NCBI GenBank assembly: GCA_014804225.1
Contig: JAAVAF010000033.1
Coordinates: forward strand, 16,410 to 23,987
Direction of reading: 5' to 3'
Length of the DNA stretch: 7,578 nucleotides
Source of the DNA: Lachnospiraceae bacterium
Lineage (GTDB): Bacteria > Bacillota > Clostridia > Lachnospirales > Lachnospiraceae
Shown here piece after piece: positions 1-6,403 of the stretch. Below the pieces are notes generated by a model. The model saw nothing but the letters and a program-made list of their open reading frames with translations. It searched no databases and was not told where the DNA came from. Every line of letters starts with the position of its first letter. Positions within the stretch are counted from its first letter, which is position 1. Made by a program: the position numbers and the translations under genes.

Positions 1-643
1 GCTTCTTGCTACCGTATGTGCGCCGGCAATTGGAAGCGCGGCAAGTGCGGTCGGAAAGGCGATTATGTGGGCAACGGAACTGCAGCCGTTTTTAATGGGA
101 ATTATCATTTCAGTGATTGTCGGAATTGCACTTACGCTTCCGATCAGTAGCGCGGCAATCTGTGCAGCGTTAAGCCTTACGGGACTTGCAGGAGGAGCAG
201 CACTTGCGGGCTGTTGTACGCAAATGGTCGGTTTTGCGGTGATGAGTTTTCGGGAAAATGGTTGGGGCGGATTTTTCGCACAGGGTATCGGTACCTCGAT
301 GCTGCAGATGGGAAATATTGTGAAAAAGCCGCGTATTTGGCTGCCGCCGATTATTGCGTCTGCAATTGTAGGTCCGATTGCTACTTGTGTGTTTCAGCTA
401 AAGATGAACGGTGCGGCAGTCGCATCGGGAATGGGAACCTGTGGACTTGTAGGACAAATTGGCGTGTATACAGGGTGGCTGAACGATATTGCGGAAGGAA
501 CAAAGGCGGCTGTTACAATTGGTGATTGGGCAGGTTTGATTTGTGTTAGTTTTGTTTTACCAGCAATAATAACGTATGTTATCGGAATAGGATTTCGCAA
601 AATCGGTTGGATTAAGGAGAATGACTTAAAATTGGATCTATAA
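1..643 (+). CDS. PTS system EIIC-like membrane permease (PTS_EIIC_2 type), C-terminal part
   Basis: The reading frame is open from base 2 to the TAA at 641-643, so this is the last 213 codons of a gene that starts outside the window; the ATG at 65 lies inside the protein (the upstream codons read LLATVCAPAIGSAASAVGKAI) and is not the start. The protein is very hydrophobic, with Gly/Ala-rich membrane segments and the motifs GCCTQMVGFAVMSF, QGIGTSMLQMGNI, PPIIASAIVGPIATCVF and GMGTCGLVGQIGVYTGW. I recognise these from the PTS_EIIC_2 family, putative sugar-translocating EIIC subunits that usually occur without fused EIIA or EIIB domains. The protein would sit in the cytoplasmic membrane. Its substrate cannot be read from the sequence, and a role in phosphotransfer is inferred from the family name only. 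A histidine-phosphatase gene follows 32 bp downstream on the same strand, suggesting co-transcription. Confidence 0.83.
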   Translation, partial: LLATVCAPAIGSAASAVGKAIMWATELQPFLMGIIISVIVGIALTLPISSAAICAALSLTGLAGGAALAGCCTQMVGFAVMSFRENGWGGFFAQGIGTSMLQMGNIVKKPRIWLPPIIASAIVGPIATCVFQLKMNGAAVASGMGTCGLVGQIGVYTGWLNDIAEGTKAAVTIGDWAGLICVSFVLPAIITYVIGIGFRKIGWIKENDLKLDL

Positions 644-663
644 ATAACAATTGATATTTAATG

Positions 664-670
664 AAAGGGA
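664..670 (+). promoter_or_regulatory. Ribosome binding site that decides the phosphatase start
   Basis: AAAGGGA lies 5 bases before the ATG at 676. The in-frame ATG at 661 has no Shine-Dalgarno sequence upstream (only AT-rich DNA) and would place this purine-rich stretch inside the coding region. The second ATG also gives the usual family beginning, with the RHG motif at residues 8-10. I therefore start the gene at 676. Confidence 0.75.
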
Positions 671-675
671 AGAAA

Positions 676-1215
676 ATGGCGCATCTATATTTTACAAGAC
701 ATGGGCAGACTGTTTGGAATGTTGCAAACAAAATCTGTGGAGCAACGGACGTTGCTCTCACGGAGCTTGGTCATCAGCAGGCGAAAGAGCTTGGAAAAAA
801 GATACTGGAGGAGAAGCTTCAGATTGATGAAATTCTTTATTCACCACTGATGCGGGCGAGAGATACAGCGCTTGAAGTATCACAGATTACAGGAATTCCC
901 GCGTATGAGGAGAAGCGCCTGATGGAACAGAACTTTGGAAAGTACGAAGCTACCGCAAGAAACGGAGCTGAGTTTCAGGAGATGAAAAAAAGCTTTGTCA
1001 ATCACTTTGGCGGCGGCGAAACAATGCTTCATCTTGCGCAGCGGATTTACAATCTTTTGGACGAAATTAAGAGTAAATCGGAGAACAAAACTTATCTTTT
1101 GGTTGCACACAACGGTATTGCAAGAGTCGTGCATTCTTATTTTTATGATATGACAAATGAGGAGTATGCGGCGTTTGGGATTCGAAATTGTGAGATCAGA
1201 GAATATTTTTTCTAA
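676..1215 (+). CDS. Histidine phosphatase family protein (phosphoglycerate-mutase-like)
   Basis: A 179-residue protein with all hallmarks of the histidine phosphatase superfamily, branch 1. LYFTRHGQTVWN near the N-terminus carries Arg8 and His9, the phospho-accepting histidine; SPLMRARDTA carries Arg60 of the phosphate pocket; LMEQNFGKYE carries Glu84, the likely acid/base; VAHNG carries His145. All key residues are intact, so the enzyme should be active. The length fits small cytoplasmic phosphatases of the GpmB/CobC/PhoE type, shorter than the roughly 230-250 residues of true dPGM glycolytic mutases, so hydrolysis of a small phosphorylated metabolite is likelier than mutase activity. The substrate is unknown. 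Its position behind a PTS permease gene hints at a sugar phosphate, but this is inference. An upstream in-frame ATG at 661 would add 5 residues and is less likely. A probable terminator follows about 100 bp downstream. Confidence 0.88.
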   Translation: MAHLYFTRHGQTVWNVANKICGATDVALTELGHQQAKELGKKILEEKLQIDEILYSPLMRARDTALEVSQITGIPAYEEKRLMEQNFGKYEATARNGAEFQEMKKSFVNHFGGGETMLHLAQRIYNLLDEIKSKSENKTYLLVAHNGIARVVHSYFYDMTNEEYAAFGIRNCEIREYFF

Positions 1216-1261
1216 GATATGTTAAGGATTGAATACAGATCGTTGCGATAATGTAAATCAT

Positions 1262-1312
1262 TTAAGGAGAATACGGTATAAAATCCTTTGATTTTATACC
1301 GTATTCTCTTAA
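1262..1312. repeat. Long near-perfect palindrome between convergent genes
   Basis: The left arm (1262-1285) and right arm (1290-1312) are reverse complements over 23 bases with one unpaired G in the left arm (TTAAGGAGAA against TTAAGAGAA). They enclose a CTTT loop. The stem contains GAATACGGTATAAAATC and its complement. It is much longer than a normal terminator stem, and no T-tract follows on either strand. It could be a repetitive palindromic element, a transcript-stabilising 3' structure or part of a compound terminator; the sequence alone does not decide. Confidence 0.8.
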
Positions 1313-1313
1313 T

Positions 1314-1342
1314 GCGTCGCTGCCGAGCGACGCTATTTATTT
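1314..1342 (+). terminator. Probable intrinsic terminator of the PTS/phosphatase unit
   Basis: GCGTCGCT (1314-1321), a GCCG loop and AGCGACGC (1326-1333) form a perfect 8-bp GC-rich stem. TATTTATTT follows on the plus strand, a weak but usable U-rich tail. The tail overlaps the last codons of the convergent minus-strand gene, whose stop codon is at 1337-1339. On the minus strand the hairpin is followed by ATTAAGAG, a poor U-tract, so termination of plus-strand transcription is the likelier role. The stem begins one base after the long palindrome ends. Confidence 0.55.
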
Positions 1343-1813
1343 AATGGGATTTGCCCCTGCTTTTTCCTGCATCTTTGCAACCCATGTCTTGAATTTGCTC
1401 TTTTTCTTGGTAGGTGCTGTTGCAAGAGAACCTCTGATGCCTTTTACATCGGTAATATAAATGCCGCTTATTGTCGCTTTGACTTCCTTCTTTGTGGGAA
1501 CGCTGTCAAAGATTTCAGCGTCGCAGATAAGTGACATAATCTGAGGCCCGATTTTTGCTTTTACAATCGGCAGTTTGGCGCGACGCATATACTTTGGCGC
1601 TTGTTCTAGGACCGCTGCGGGAAGTCCCGCTTCACTTAGCTTCATTTTCTTTTTATCGATGATCAGCATGGAAACACTCTGTTTTGCTGCGTCTATTTGT
1701 GCTTGTTGCTCTGCCTGTTTTTTTTGCAATTTTTTGCCGAGAAAATAGAGCGCTACAAGCAATAAGACTAAAACGACTAATATAATAAGAAGAACTTTTG
1801 CTACAGTATTCAT
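1337..1813 (-). CDS. Membrane-anchored Lys-rich protein of unknown function
   Basis: A 158-residue protein. Residues 7-26 (VLLIILVVLVLLLVALYFLG) form one strong transmembrane helix. KKLQKKQAEQQAQIDAAKQ follows, a charged and possibly coiled-coil stretch, then a soluble region of about 100 residues rich in Lys (motifs SMLIIDKKKMKL, KAKIGPQIMSLICDAEIF, KKEVKATISGIYITDVKG), ending in a basic tail. There is no lipobox or signal-peptidase site, and the positive charges right after the helix suggest that the C-terminal part faces the cytoplasm. I recognise no named domain; I recall similar unannotated proteins in Lachnospiraceae, but this is an impression, not a search. The Shine-Dalgarno (GAAAGG, 1826-1831) is 12 bases from the ATG, longer than usual, but no better in-frame start exists before the helix. 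It has its own promoter and is divergent from the exported prolyl isomerase gene. Confidence 0.8.
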   Translation of the reverse strand: MNTVAKVLLIILVVLVLLLVALYFLGKKLQKKQAEQQAQIDAAKQSVSMLIIDKKKMKLSEAGLPAAVLEQAPKYMRRAKLPIVKAKIGPQIMSLICDAEIFDSVPTKKEVKATISGIYITDVKGIRGSLATAPTKKKSKFKTWVAKMQEKAGANPIK

Positions 1814-1863
1814 ATGTTCAGTCAGCCTTTCTATTTACAATAATTTCCTAATATACAATAAGA

Positions 1864-1892
1864 ATTGTACCATTAAAAAGCGGAAAGTGCAA
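1864..1892 (-). promoter_or_regulatory. Promoter of the small membrane protein gene
   Basis: Read on the minus strand, TTGCAC (1892-1887), a 17-base spacer and TACAAT (1869-1864) form a sigma-A type promoter. TGG directly before the -10 hexamer makes it an extended -10 (TGnTACAAT). The predicted start of transcription, near 1857, lies about 45 bases before the ATG at 1813. The -35 matches consensus at only three positions, so the extended -10 probably carries most of the strength. Confidence 0.55.
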
Positions 1893-1903
1893 GAAACACT
1901 TTC
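1883..1903. promoter_or_regulatory. Dyad between divergent promoters, candidate operator
   Basis: GAAAGTG (1883-1889) and CACTTTC (1897-1903) are perfect 7-base inverted arms separated by CAAGAAA. The dyad covers the -35 hexamer of the minus-strand promoter and ends next to the expected -35 position of the plus-strand promoter. The centre-to-centre spacing of the arms is 14 bases. It could bind a dimeric regulator affecting both genes or be a chance hairpin; no regulator gene lies nearby. Confidence 0.3.
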
Positions 1904-1919
1904 ATTTTCATCTGTTTTT

Positions 1920-1928
1920 TGATATACT
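1920..1928 (+). promoter_or_regulatory. Extended -10 promoter for the foldase/hydrolase unit
   Basis: TGATATACT matches the extended -10 form TGnTATAAT with one mismatch. The region 17 bases upstream (TTTCAT, 1900-1905) is a poor -35, as is common for extended -10 promoters. Transcription would start near 1935, leaving a leader of about 65 bases before the GTG start at 1999. No other good promoter is visible in the 185-bp divergent region. Confidence 0.4.
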
Positions 1929-1983
1929 GATAGAAAAATGATTGATATTGGCGCAGTTTTTAGAGCATAAACAGCAGTGTTTT

Positions 1984-1992
1984 AGGGAGGAG
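1984..1992 (+). promoter_or_regulatory. Strong ribosome binding site deciding a GTG start
   Basis: AGGGAGGAG is a near-perfect Shine-Dalgarno sequence 6 bases before GTG at 1999. The open frame extends upstream to a TTG at 1942, but that start lacks a ribosome site and would put charged residues in front of the export signal. The in-frame ATG at 2017 has only GAAGGG 10 bases upstream. Confidence 0.8.
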
Positions 1993-1998
1993 TATATT

Positions 1999-3210
1999 GT
2001 GAAGGGTTATTTCAAGATGAAAAGCGGAGCAGCGATTGTGTGTTTAGCGGGTGCGATGATGCTTGGCGCATATGCGTGTGGAAACAAGGAGGTACCAGAG
2101 GACGAGGCAAGCACACAGGCAGTTTCCGAGGCGGGAGTGGAGAGCAGCGATGCGGCGGAAACGGGAGTGCAAAGTACAAGTCCCTCTATTCTTGATGCGC
2201 AGCGTGTGAGTGAGCGGGAAGATTATGTGGGATTACAGGATTTGGACATTGATACGTATGTCACTTTAAACGACTATAAAAATATGAAGGTCACGGCATA
2301 CAAGCCGGCGATAGATGATGAGAGCATTGAAGCCTATATCAACAGCAATTACCTTACAGGAAGCATCACGGACCGCGCGGTAGAGAATGGAGATGTTGTA
2401 AACATTGATTATGAAGGAAAAGAGGACGGTGTGGCATTCGAGGGCGGCACGGCAAGCGGTGCGGAACTTGAAATCGGTTCAGGTTCGTTTATTGCAGGCT
2501 TTGAGGAAGGGCTGATTGGCGTGATGCCGGGAGAGACGACGGAGTTAAATTTGTCGTTTCCGGAGGACTACCGTTCGACGGAGCATGCGGGAAAAGCGGT
2601 TGTTTTTACGGTCACGGTAAACAGTATTGCTTATTCTGTTGAATATGCAGATGCAACGGATGAGGACTTAAAAAGGCTTGGGCTTCCCTACAACAGTAAG
2701 GAGGAGCTTTGGGAGGCAGCAAAGGCAGAAGTTGAGAAAAATGCAGAGGAAACCTTTGAGGCAAACAAAACAAGTGCTATTTTAAACCAATGCTTAAGTG
2801 AGAGTACCATCCATGAAATTCCGGAGTATCTTGTAGATGAGGAGATACAAAATTACGAGATTTACATGGAGTCTATGTGCCAGATGTATTACGGAATGAA
2901 TCTGGAGGACTATTTATCACAGTCGCAGGGCATTACGATTGCTGATTTTGAGGCGGATATCCGTCCCGACTGCGAAAAGACAGTACAGCAGTATTTGCTT
3001 GTGGAGGCGCTTGCAAGGGCGGAGAAGATTGAAGTCACGGATGAACTGATACGGGAGCAAGCGGAGGAAGATATTGCGGGATATGAGGGGTATACGGTGG
3101 ACTCTTATCTTGAGGAAGTGGGATACACCACATATCGAATATTTGTTCTGCAAGAACTGCTTGTGGATCGGTTGGTTGAGATCATTACGGTAGAACCAGT
3201 ATCGGAGTAG
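1999..3210 (+). CDS. Exported trigger-factor-like FKBP-type peptidyl-prolyl isomerase
   Basis: A 403-residue protein starting at GTG. Residues 1-26 form an export signal: basic KGYFKMK, then a hydrophobic core ending MMLGAYA before Cys27. This is a possible lipoprotein site, but AYAC is not the ideal L-x-G/A-C lipobox, so lipidation is uncertain. An acidic Ser/Glu/Ala-rich linker (about 28-80) leads to YVTLNDYKNMKV, typical of the trigger-factor linker. The FKBP domain (about 128-210) carries GDVVNIDYEGK, GVAFEGGTASG, LEIGSGSFIAGFEEGLIG, MPGE and FPEDY. A mainly helical region up to residue 403 resembles the trigger-factor C-terminal chaperone domain. The N-terminal ribosome-binding domain is absent, replaced by the signal and linker. 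It probably catalyses proline isomerisation and chaperones proteins outside the membrane, a PrsA-like job. The hydrolase gene starts 25 bp downstream and its product is a plausible client (inference). Confidence 0.87.
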   Translation: MKGYFKMKSGAAIVCLAGAMMLGAYACGNKEVPEDEASTQAVSEAGVESSDAAETGVQSTSPSILDAQRVSEREDYVGLQDLDIDTYVTLNDYKNMKVTAYKPAIDDESIEAYINSNYLTGSITDRAVENGDVVNIDYEGKEDGVAFEGGTASGAELEIGSGSFIAGFEEGLIGVMPGETTELNLSFPEDYRSTEHAGKAVVFTVTVNSIAYSVEYADATDEDLKRLGLPYNSKEELWEAAKAEVEKNAEETFEANKTSAILNQCLSESTIHEIPEYLVDEEIQNYEIYMESMCQMYYGMNLEDYLSQSQGITIADFEADIRPDCEKTVQQYLLVEALARAEKIEVTDELIREQAEEDIAGYEGYTVDSYLEEVGYTTYRIFVLQELLVDRLVEIITVEPVSE

Positions 3211-3235
3211 GGATATAAAAGGGGTTGAATAAGGG

Positions 3236-4483
3236 ATGCAAAGGAAAAAAGGGTTTAGACGCTTTGTGTCTGCGGTGTTGTGCACATCGCTGCTCATTGG
3301 CGGCATTGATTTTGGTGCAAGTTTGGGAAATCAGGTTCAGGCGGCGCCAAAGGACGACTTAAAGCGGCAGAACGAAGAGGACGAAAAAAACTTAGGCGAC
3401 CTTGAGGATCAGATGAACGAGCTTTCGGAGGAGCAGGAAGGAATTGACAGCGAAATTGAGGCGCTAAGTAATGAGATTGCGGAAATTATGGCAAGCATCA
3501 GCCTTTTGGAGGACGAGATTGCAGTAAAGAAGGACGAGATTGAACAGGCAAGGCTTGACCTTGAAGAGGCGATTAAAGTAGAGCGTGCCCAGTATGAAGG
3601 AATGAAGGTGCGCATCAAGGAAATGTATGAGAGCGGCGACAGCAATTACCTTGATCTTTTCTTTAGTGCAACATCGGTGGAGAGTTTGCTTAACAAAGCA
3701 GATTATGTTGAGAAGCTGCACGAATATGACAGGAAGATGTTTACCAATTATCAGATTGCAAGGCAGAATGTGGAGGACTTAAAGGAAGCGCTTGAGATAG
3801 AAGAGTCCGAACTTGAGGCAGCACAGGAGGGGCTTGAGGAGGAAATGGCAGGCGTGGAGGAAGCGCGGGCGGAGCTTGAGAAAATCAGCGCTGATTATGC
3901 AATGCAGATTAGTAAGGCAAAACAGCAGGCAGAAGTCTATAAATCCCAGATTAGACAGCGAAACGCGCAGATTAAGCAGATTGAGGAAGCCGAACGAAAA
4001 GCTGCGGAGGAAGCCGCGCGCAAAAAGGCAGAAGAGGAAAAGAAAAAAAATCAGTCAAACACGAACCAGAGCACGACGACATCTAAGCCTTCGGGAACTG
4101 CCACGGTAAATAAAGACGAGATTATGGCGGCAAACGGCAGCGCCAAGGGAAAAGAGATTGCAGTCTACGCGTGTGGTTTTGTAGGGAATCCGTATGTTGC
4201 AGGAGGGACAAGCCTTACAAACGGCGCGGACTGTTCAGGCTTTACACAATCGGTTTACCGGGCGTTTGGATACAGTATTCCCCGAAGCTCCACTTCGCAG
4301 CGTACTGCAGGAACACAGGTAAGCTATGCGGAGGCGCAGCCGGGTGATATCATCTGTTATCCCGGTCATGTGGCGCTTTACATCGGAAACGGAAAAATCG
4401 TACACGCAAGTTCGGCAAAGACCGGCATCAAAATCAGTAATGCGCTTTATCGTGAAATCATATGTGTCAGACGAATCGTGTGA
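3236..4483 (+). CDS. Secreted PcsB/CwlO-like NlpC/P60 peptidoglycan hydrolase
   Basis: A 415-residue protein. A signal peptide (basic MQRKKGFRR, hydrophobic core to about residue 30) ends with VQAAP, giving cleavage after Ala36 or Ala37. Residues about 38-270 form a long Glu/Lys-rich coiled coil interrupted by a segment with MYESGDSNYLDLFFSATS, typical of the PcsB/CwlO N-terminal domain. A Ser/Thr/Asn-rich linker (about 270-290) joins it to the C-terminal NlpC/P60 domain. The catalytic triad is visible: Cys333 in DCSGF, His378 in GHVALYIG and His390 in IVHAS. The expected activity is cleavage of peptide bonds in peptidoglycan stem peptides (endopeptidase) during growth or division. In known relatives the coiled coil holds the enzyme inactive until FtsEX acts on it; FtsEX is not encoded here. 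The gene probably shares the upstream gene's transcript. Its ribosome site (AAAAGGGG, 3217-3224) lies 11 bases before the ATG, rather far. Confidence 0.92.
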   Translation: MQRKKGFRRFVSAVLCTSLLIGGIDFGASLGNQVQAAPKDDLKRQNEEDEKNLGDLEDQMNELSEEQEGIDSEIEALSNEIAEIMASISLLEDEIAVKKDEIEQARLDLEEAIKVERAQYEGMKVRIKEMYESGDSNYLDLFFSATSVESLLNKADYVEKLHEYDRKMFTNYQIARQNVEDLKEALEIEESELEAAQEGLEEEMAGVEEARAELEKISADYAMQISKAKQQAEVYKSQIRQRNAQIKQIEEAERKAAEEAARKKAEEEKKKNQSNTNQSTTTSKPSGTATVNKDEIMAANGSAKGKEIAVYACGFVGNPYVAGGTSLTNGADCSGFTQSVYRAFGYSIPRSSTSQRTAGTQVSYAEAQPGDIICYPGHVALYIGNGKIVHASSAKTGIKISNALYREIICVRRIV

Positions 4484-4538
4484 GTATTTACAGTATTTGT
4501 ACATATTCGTATAAAATTTTACACTTTTTTGTTTCATT

Positions 4539-4568
4539 TTGAAAGGATATAGTGTACAATAATATAAA
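4539..4568 (+). promoter_or_regulatory. Promoter of the GGDEF gene
   Basis: TTGAAA (4539-4544), an 18-base spacer and TATAAA (4563-4568) resemble a sigma-A promoter, with one mismatch to consensus in each hexamer. An overlapping alternative is TTTCAT (4532-4537), 17 bases, TACAAT (4555-4560). Either would give a leader of roughly 60-65 bases. The 150-bp gap holds no convincing terminator for the preceding hydrolase gene, so some read-through into the GGDEF gene is possible. Confidence 0.5.
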
Positions 4569-4588
4569 AGGATGTATGCACTTTTATA
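4563..4588. promoter_or_regulatory. Inverted repeat over the -10 and transcription start
   Basis: TATAAAAG (4563-4570) and CTTTTATA (4581-4588) are perfect 8-base inverted arms around GATGTATGCA. The left arm contains the predicted -10 hexamer and the right arm lies just after the expected start of transcription. This is a position where a bound repressor would block initiation. In RNA the stem would be weak because it is AT-rich. Its role as an operator is inference from position. Confidence 0.35.
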
Positions 4589-4633
4589 ACAACAAGAAAT
4601 AAATATTTTAAAAATATGTTATAAGGGAAAAGA

Positions 4634-6403
4634 ATGGAAAAAGCAAATATTACAGAGTATAAAACTGCACCCGGATCCTATATTGCTTACTATGGAAGGG
4701 CAATTATCAAGGACAATTATGAGTTTGTGAACGGTGATGAAGCGTTCTATCATTTTATTGGCAAAAATTCCGGATATTCGCTGCTAAATCTGCTTCACCC
4801 CGATGATGTAAAGGACTTTCAAGAAGTTGTTAAGGCATTGGGAAACGGGCGACAGTGTACGATTGTGCGTATGAAGGACGCATATGATAATTACAGACTG
4901 TTATATCTTGAGCTAGAGTTAAACGGAAGGTTTTATGGTGACTTTCCGTCGTTTGACTTGGATTTTTGTAATTTCATGGAACTTAAAGATCGATACGTAA
5001 AGTATATGGAGCTTATCAAAAAGTACCGCGAATTTATGGGTCTTTCTGATAATATGTTCTTTGAGTACAGTGATAAGACGGACGAACTTAACATTTATCG
5101 ATATGTTAATATCAAAAGTGTTCCCGTGCTCAGAAAGCCGCTTGCGGAAATTAGAAAGAGCATTGGTGCATCGAGCGAGTTTGAAGTGTTTTGTGATTTT
5201 CTAAAAAGAGGTGTGGAGCGTTTTAACGCATCGTTTGACGCCAATCTTTTGATGGATAATGAGCAAGGGCGTTATCAGCTTCGAGGCGCTACTTTATATG
5301 ACGACGGCGTGCGTACGATGACTGTGGGAATTATCCGCAGTGTTGATGCAAAAGAAAAGATGAGTTATTATCTTACCGACAATGCGTTTGATCCTGGTAC
5401 AGGTCTTTATAACAAGCGGGCAATCCAGGAATACGCCTTGGAAAAGACGCGAGAGGGAAAAGAGCTCTATCTTGCGATGATAGATGTGGATGACTTTAAA
5501 AATGTAAACGATAGATTCGGACATATGTTCGGAGATGAAGTGCTGTCAAAGGTTTCGGAGATTATGCGCGGTGTGATCGATTCGCGAGGAATGGTCGGAC
5601 GTTTTGGTGGCGATGAGTTTATGCTTGTGCTTGATGGTGTTTCGGACGAGGAGGAGTTACGGCGCATTTTTAAGACGATCTCAAAAAATATGCAGTGGGA
5701 GTATCAGGATATCAAGGATACGCTGGCAATTACGACTTCCTGCGGTATCGCAAAGTTTCCGAAAGATGCGGCGAATTTCGAGGATCTGTTTAAAAAAGCG
5801 GATAAAGCCTTGTATGTGGCAAAGGAAAAAGGCAAAAACCGTTATATTATCTATGATGAGGCAAGGCATGGTACAGTGGAGGATGCAGAGATTTCAGAGC
5901 GCAGCATCGGAATCAAGGCAATCGCAAGCGATGATAAAAAAGCCGCTGTTATGTCAGACATGATTTTGTTGTTAAATGCACAAGGGACAGGCGCATTTGA
6001 CGTGGTTATGGAAAAAGTAAGGAATTACCTTGATGTGGATGGAATTGCGGTCTACGCGGGCCGCGATCTTCACAAGGTATGGCGTTCCGGAAGATACTTC
6101 AATGCGATTGAAAGTCTTGCATGTATCAAGAGCGAAGATTATCAAAAGCAGTTTGACAAGCGGGGCATCTACGCTGAGAAAAATTTCGGAAAGCTTGCAA
6201 TCCAGTATCCGGAAGTGCATAAGCTTTATCAAACACAGGAGAACAAGGAATTTGTGCAGTGTGCATCAAGAAGCGGCGATGAGATACGTGCGGTCGTTTC
6301 TTTTGACTATTTTAACAGGGCACCAAAAATCGGTACAGCAGATTTGGGATTTATCACAATTGTCGGCAGACTGATTGCGGAAATAGCAAGCGGTTTAGAG
6401 TAA
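4634..6403 (+). CDS. Diguanylate cyclase with PAS-like input and C-terminal GAF-like region
   Basis: A 589-residue soluble protein with a good ribosome site (AAGGGA, 5 bases before the ATG) and no membrane helices. Residues about 1-100 look like a PAS fold (LLHPDD at 53-58); about 115-245 may hold a second, diverged PAS-like region. The GGDEF domain spans about 253-409: DPGTGLYNKRA, the metal-binding IDVDDFKNVND (Asp284) and intact GGDEF at 325-329, then TTSCGIAKFP and a KADKALYVAKEKGKNR tail. The catalytic residues are canonical, so it should make cyclic di-GMP from two GTP. The inhibitory I-site normally reads RxxD five residues before GGDEF; here it reads DSRG (316-319), so classical product inhibition is probably missing. 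Residues about 435-589 resemble a GAF sensor (VMEKVRNYLDVDGIAVYAG), an uncommon place since sensors usually precede GGDEF. There is no EAL or HD-GYP domain. Confidence 0.9.
   Translation: MEKANITEYKTAPGSYIAYYGRAIIKDNYEFVNGDEAFYHFIGKNSGYSLLNLLHPDDVKDFQEVVKALGNGRQCTIVRMKDAYDNYRLLYLELELNGRFYGDFPSFDLDFCNFMELKDRYVKYMELIKKYREFMGLSDNMFFEYSDKTDELNIYRYVNIKSVPVLRKPLAEIRKSIGASSEFEVFCDFLKRGVERFNASFDANLLMDNEQGRYQLRGATLYDDGVRTMTVGIIRSVDAKEKMSYYLTDNAFDPGTGLYNKRAIQEYALEKTREGKELYLAMIDVDDFKNVNDRFGHMFGDEVLSKVSEIMRGVIDSRGMVGRFGGDEFMLVLDGVSDEEELRRIFKTISKNMQWEYQDIKDTLAITTSCGIAKFPKDAANFEDLFKKADKALYVAKEKGKNRYIIYDEARHGTVEDAEISERSIGIKAIASDDKKAAVMSDMILLLNAQGTGAFDVVMEKVRNYLDVDGIAVYAGRDLHKVWRSGRYFNAIESLACIKSEDYQKQFDKRGIYAEKNFGKLAIQYPEVHKLYQTQENKEFVQCASRSGDEIRAVVSFDYFNRAPKIGTADLGFITIVGRLIAEIASGLE

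Noticed and set aside
65..67. ATG at 65 as the start of the permease gene
   Set aside because: The frame is open to the window edge and the upstream residues continue the same hydrophobic Gly/Ala-rich style, so this Met is internal.
1942..1998. Upstream TTG start for the exported isomerase
   Set aside because: There is no Shine-Dalgarno sequence before it, it overlaps the promoter region, and a very strong ribosome site lies just ahead of GTG at 1999.
3813..4109. Plus-strand 98-residue Arg-rich open frame inside the hydrolase gene
   Set aside because: It is a shifted frame of the coiled-coil coding region; the extreme Arg/Lys content comes from reading Glu/Ala/Lys codons out of frame.
4499..4531. 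AT-rich palindrome TAAAATTTTA followed by a T run, as a terminator for the hydrolase gene
   Set aside because: The self-complementary part is entirely A/T and leaves no room for a loop, so a stable RNA hairpin is unlikely.
4569..4633. Possible cyclic di-GMP riboswitch in the leader of the GGDEF gene
   Set aside because: The leader is only about 65 bases, AT-rich and without the conserved helices expected of a riboswitch aptamer.
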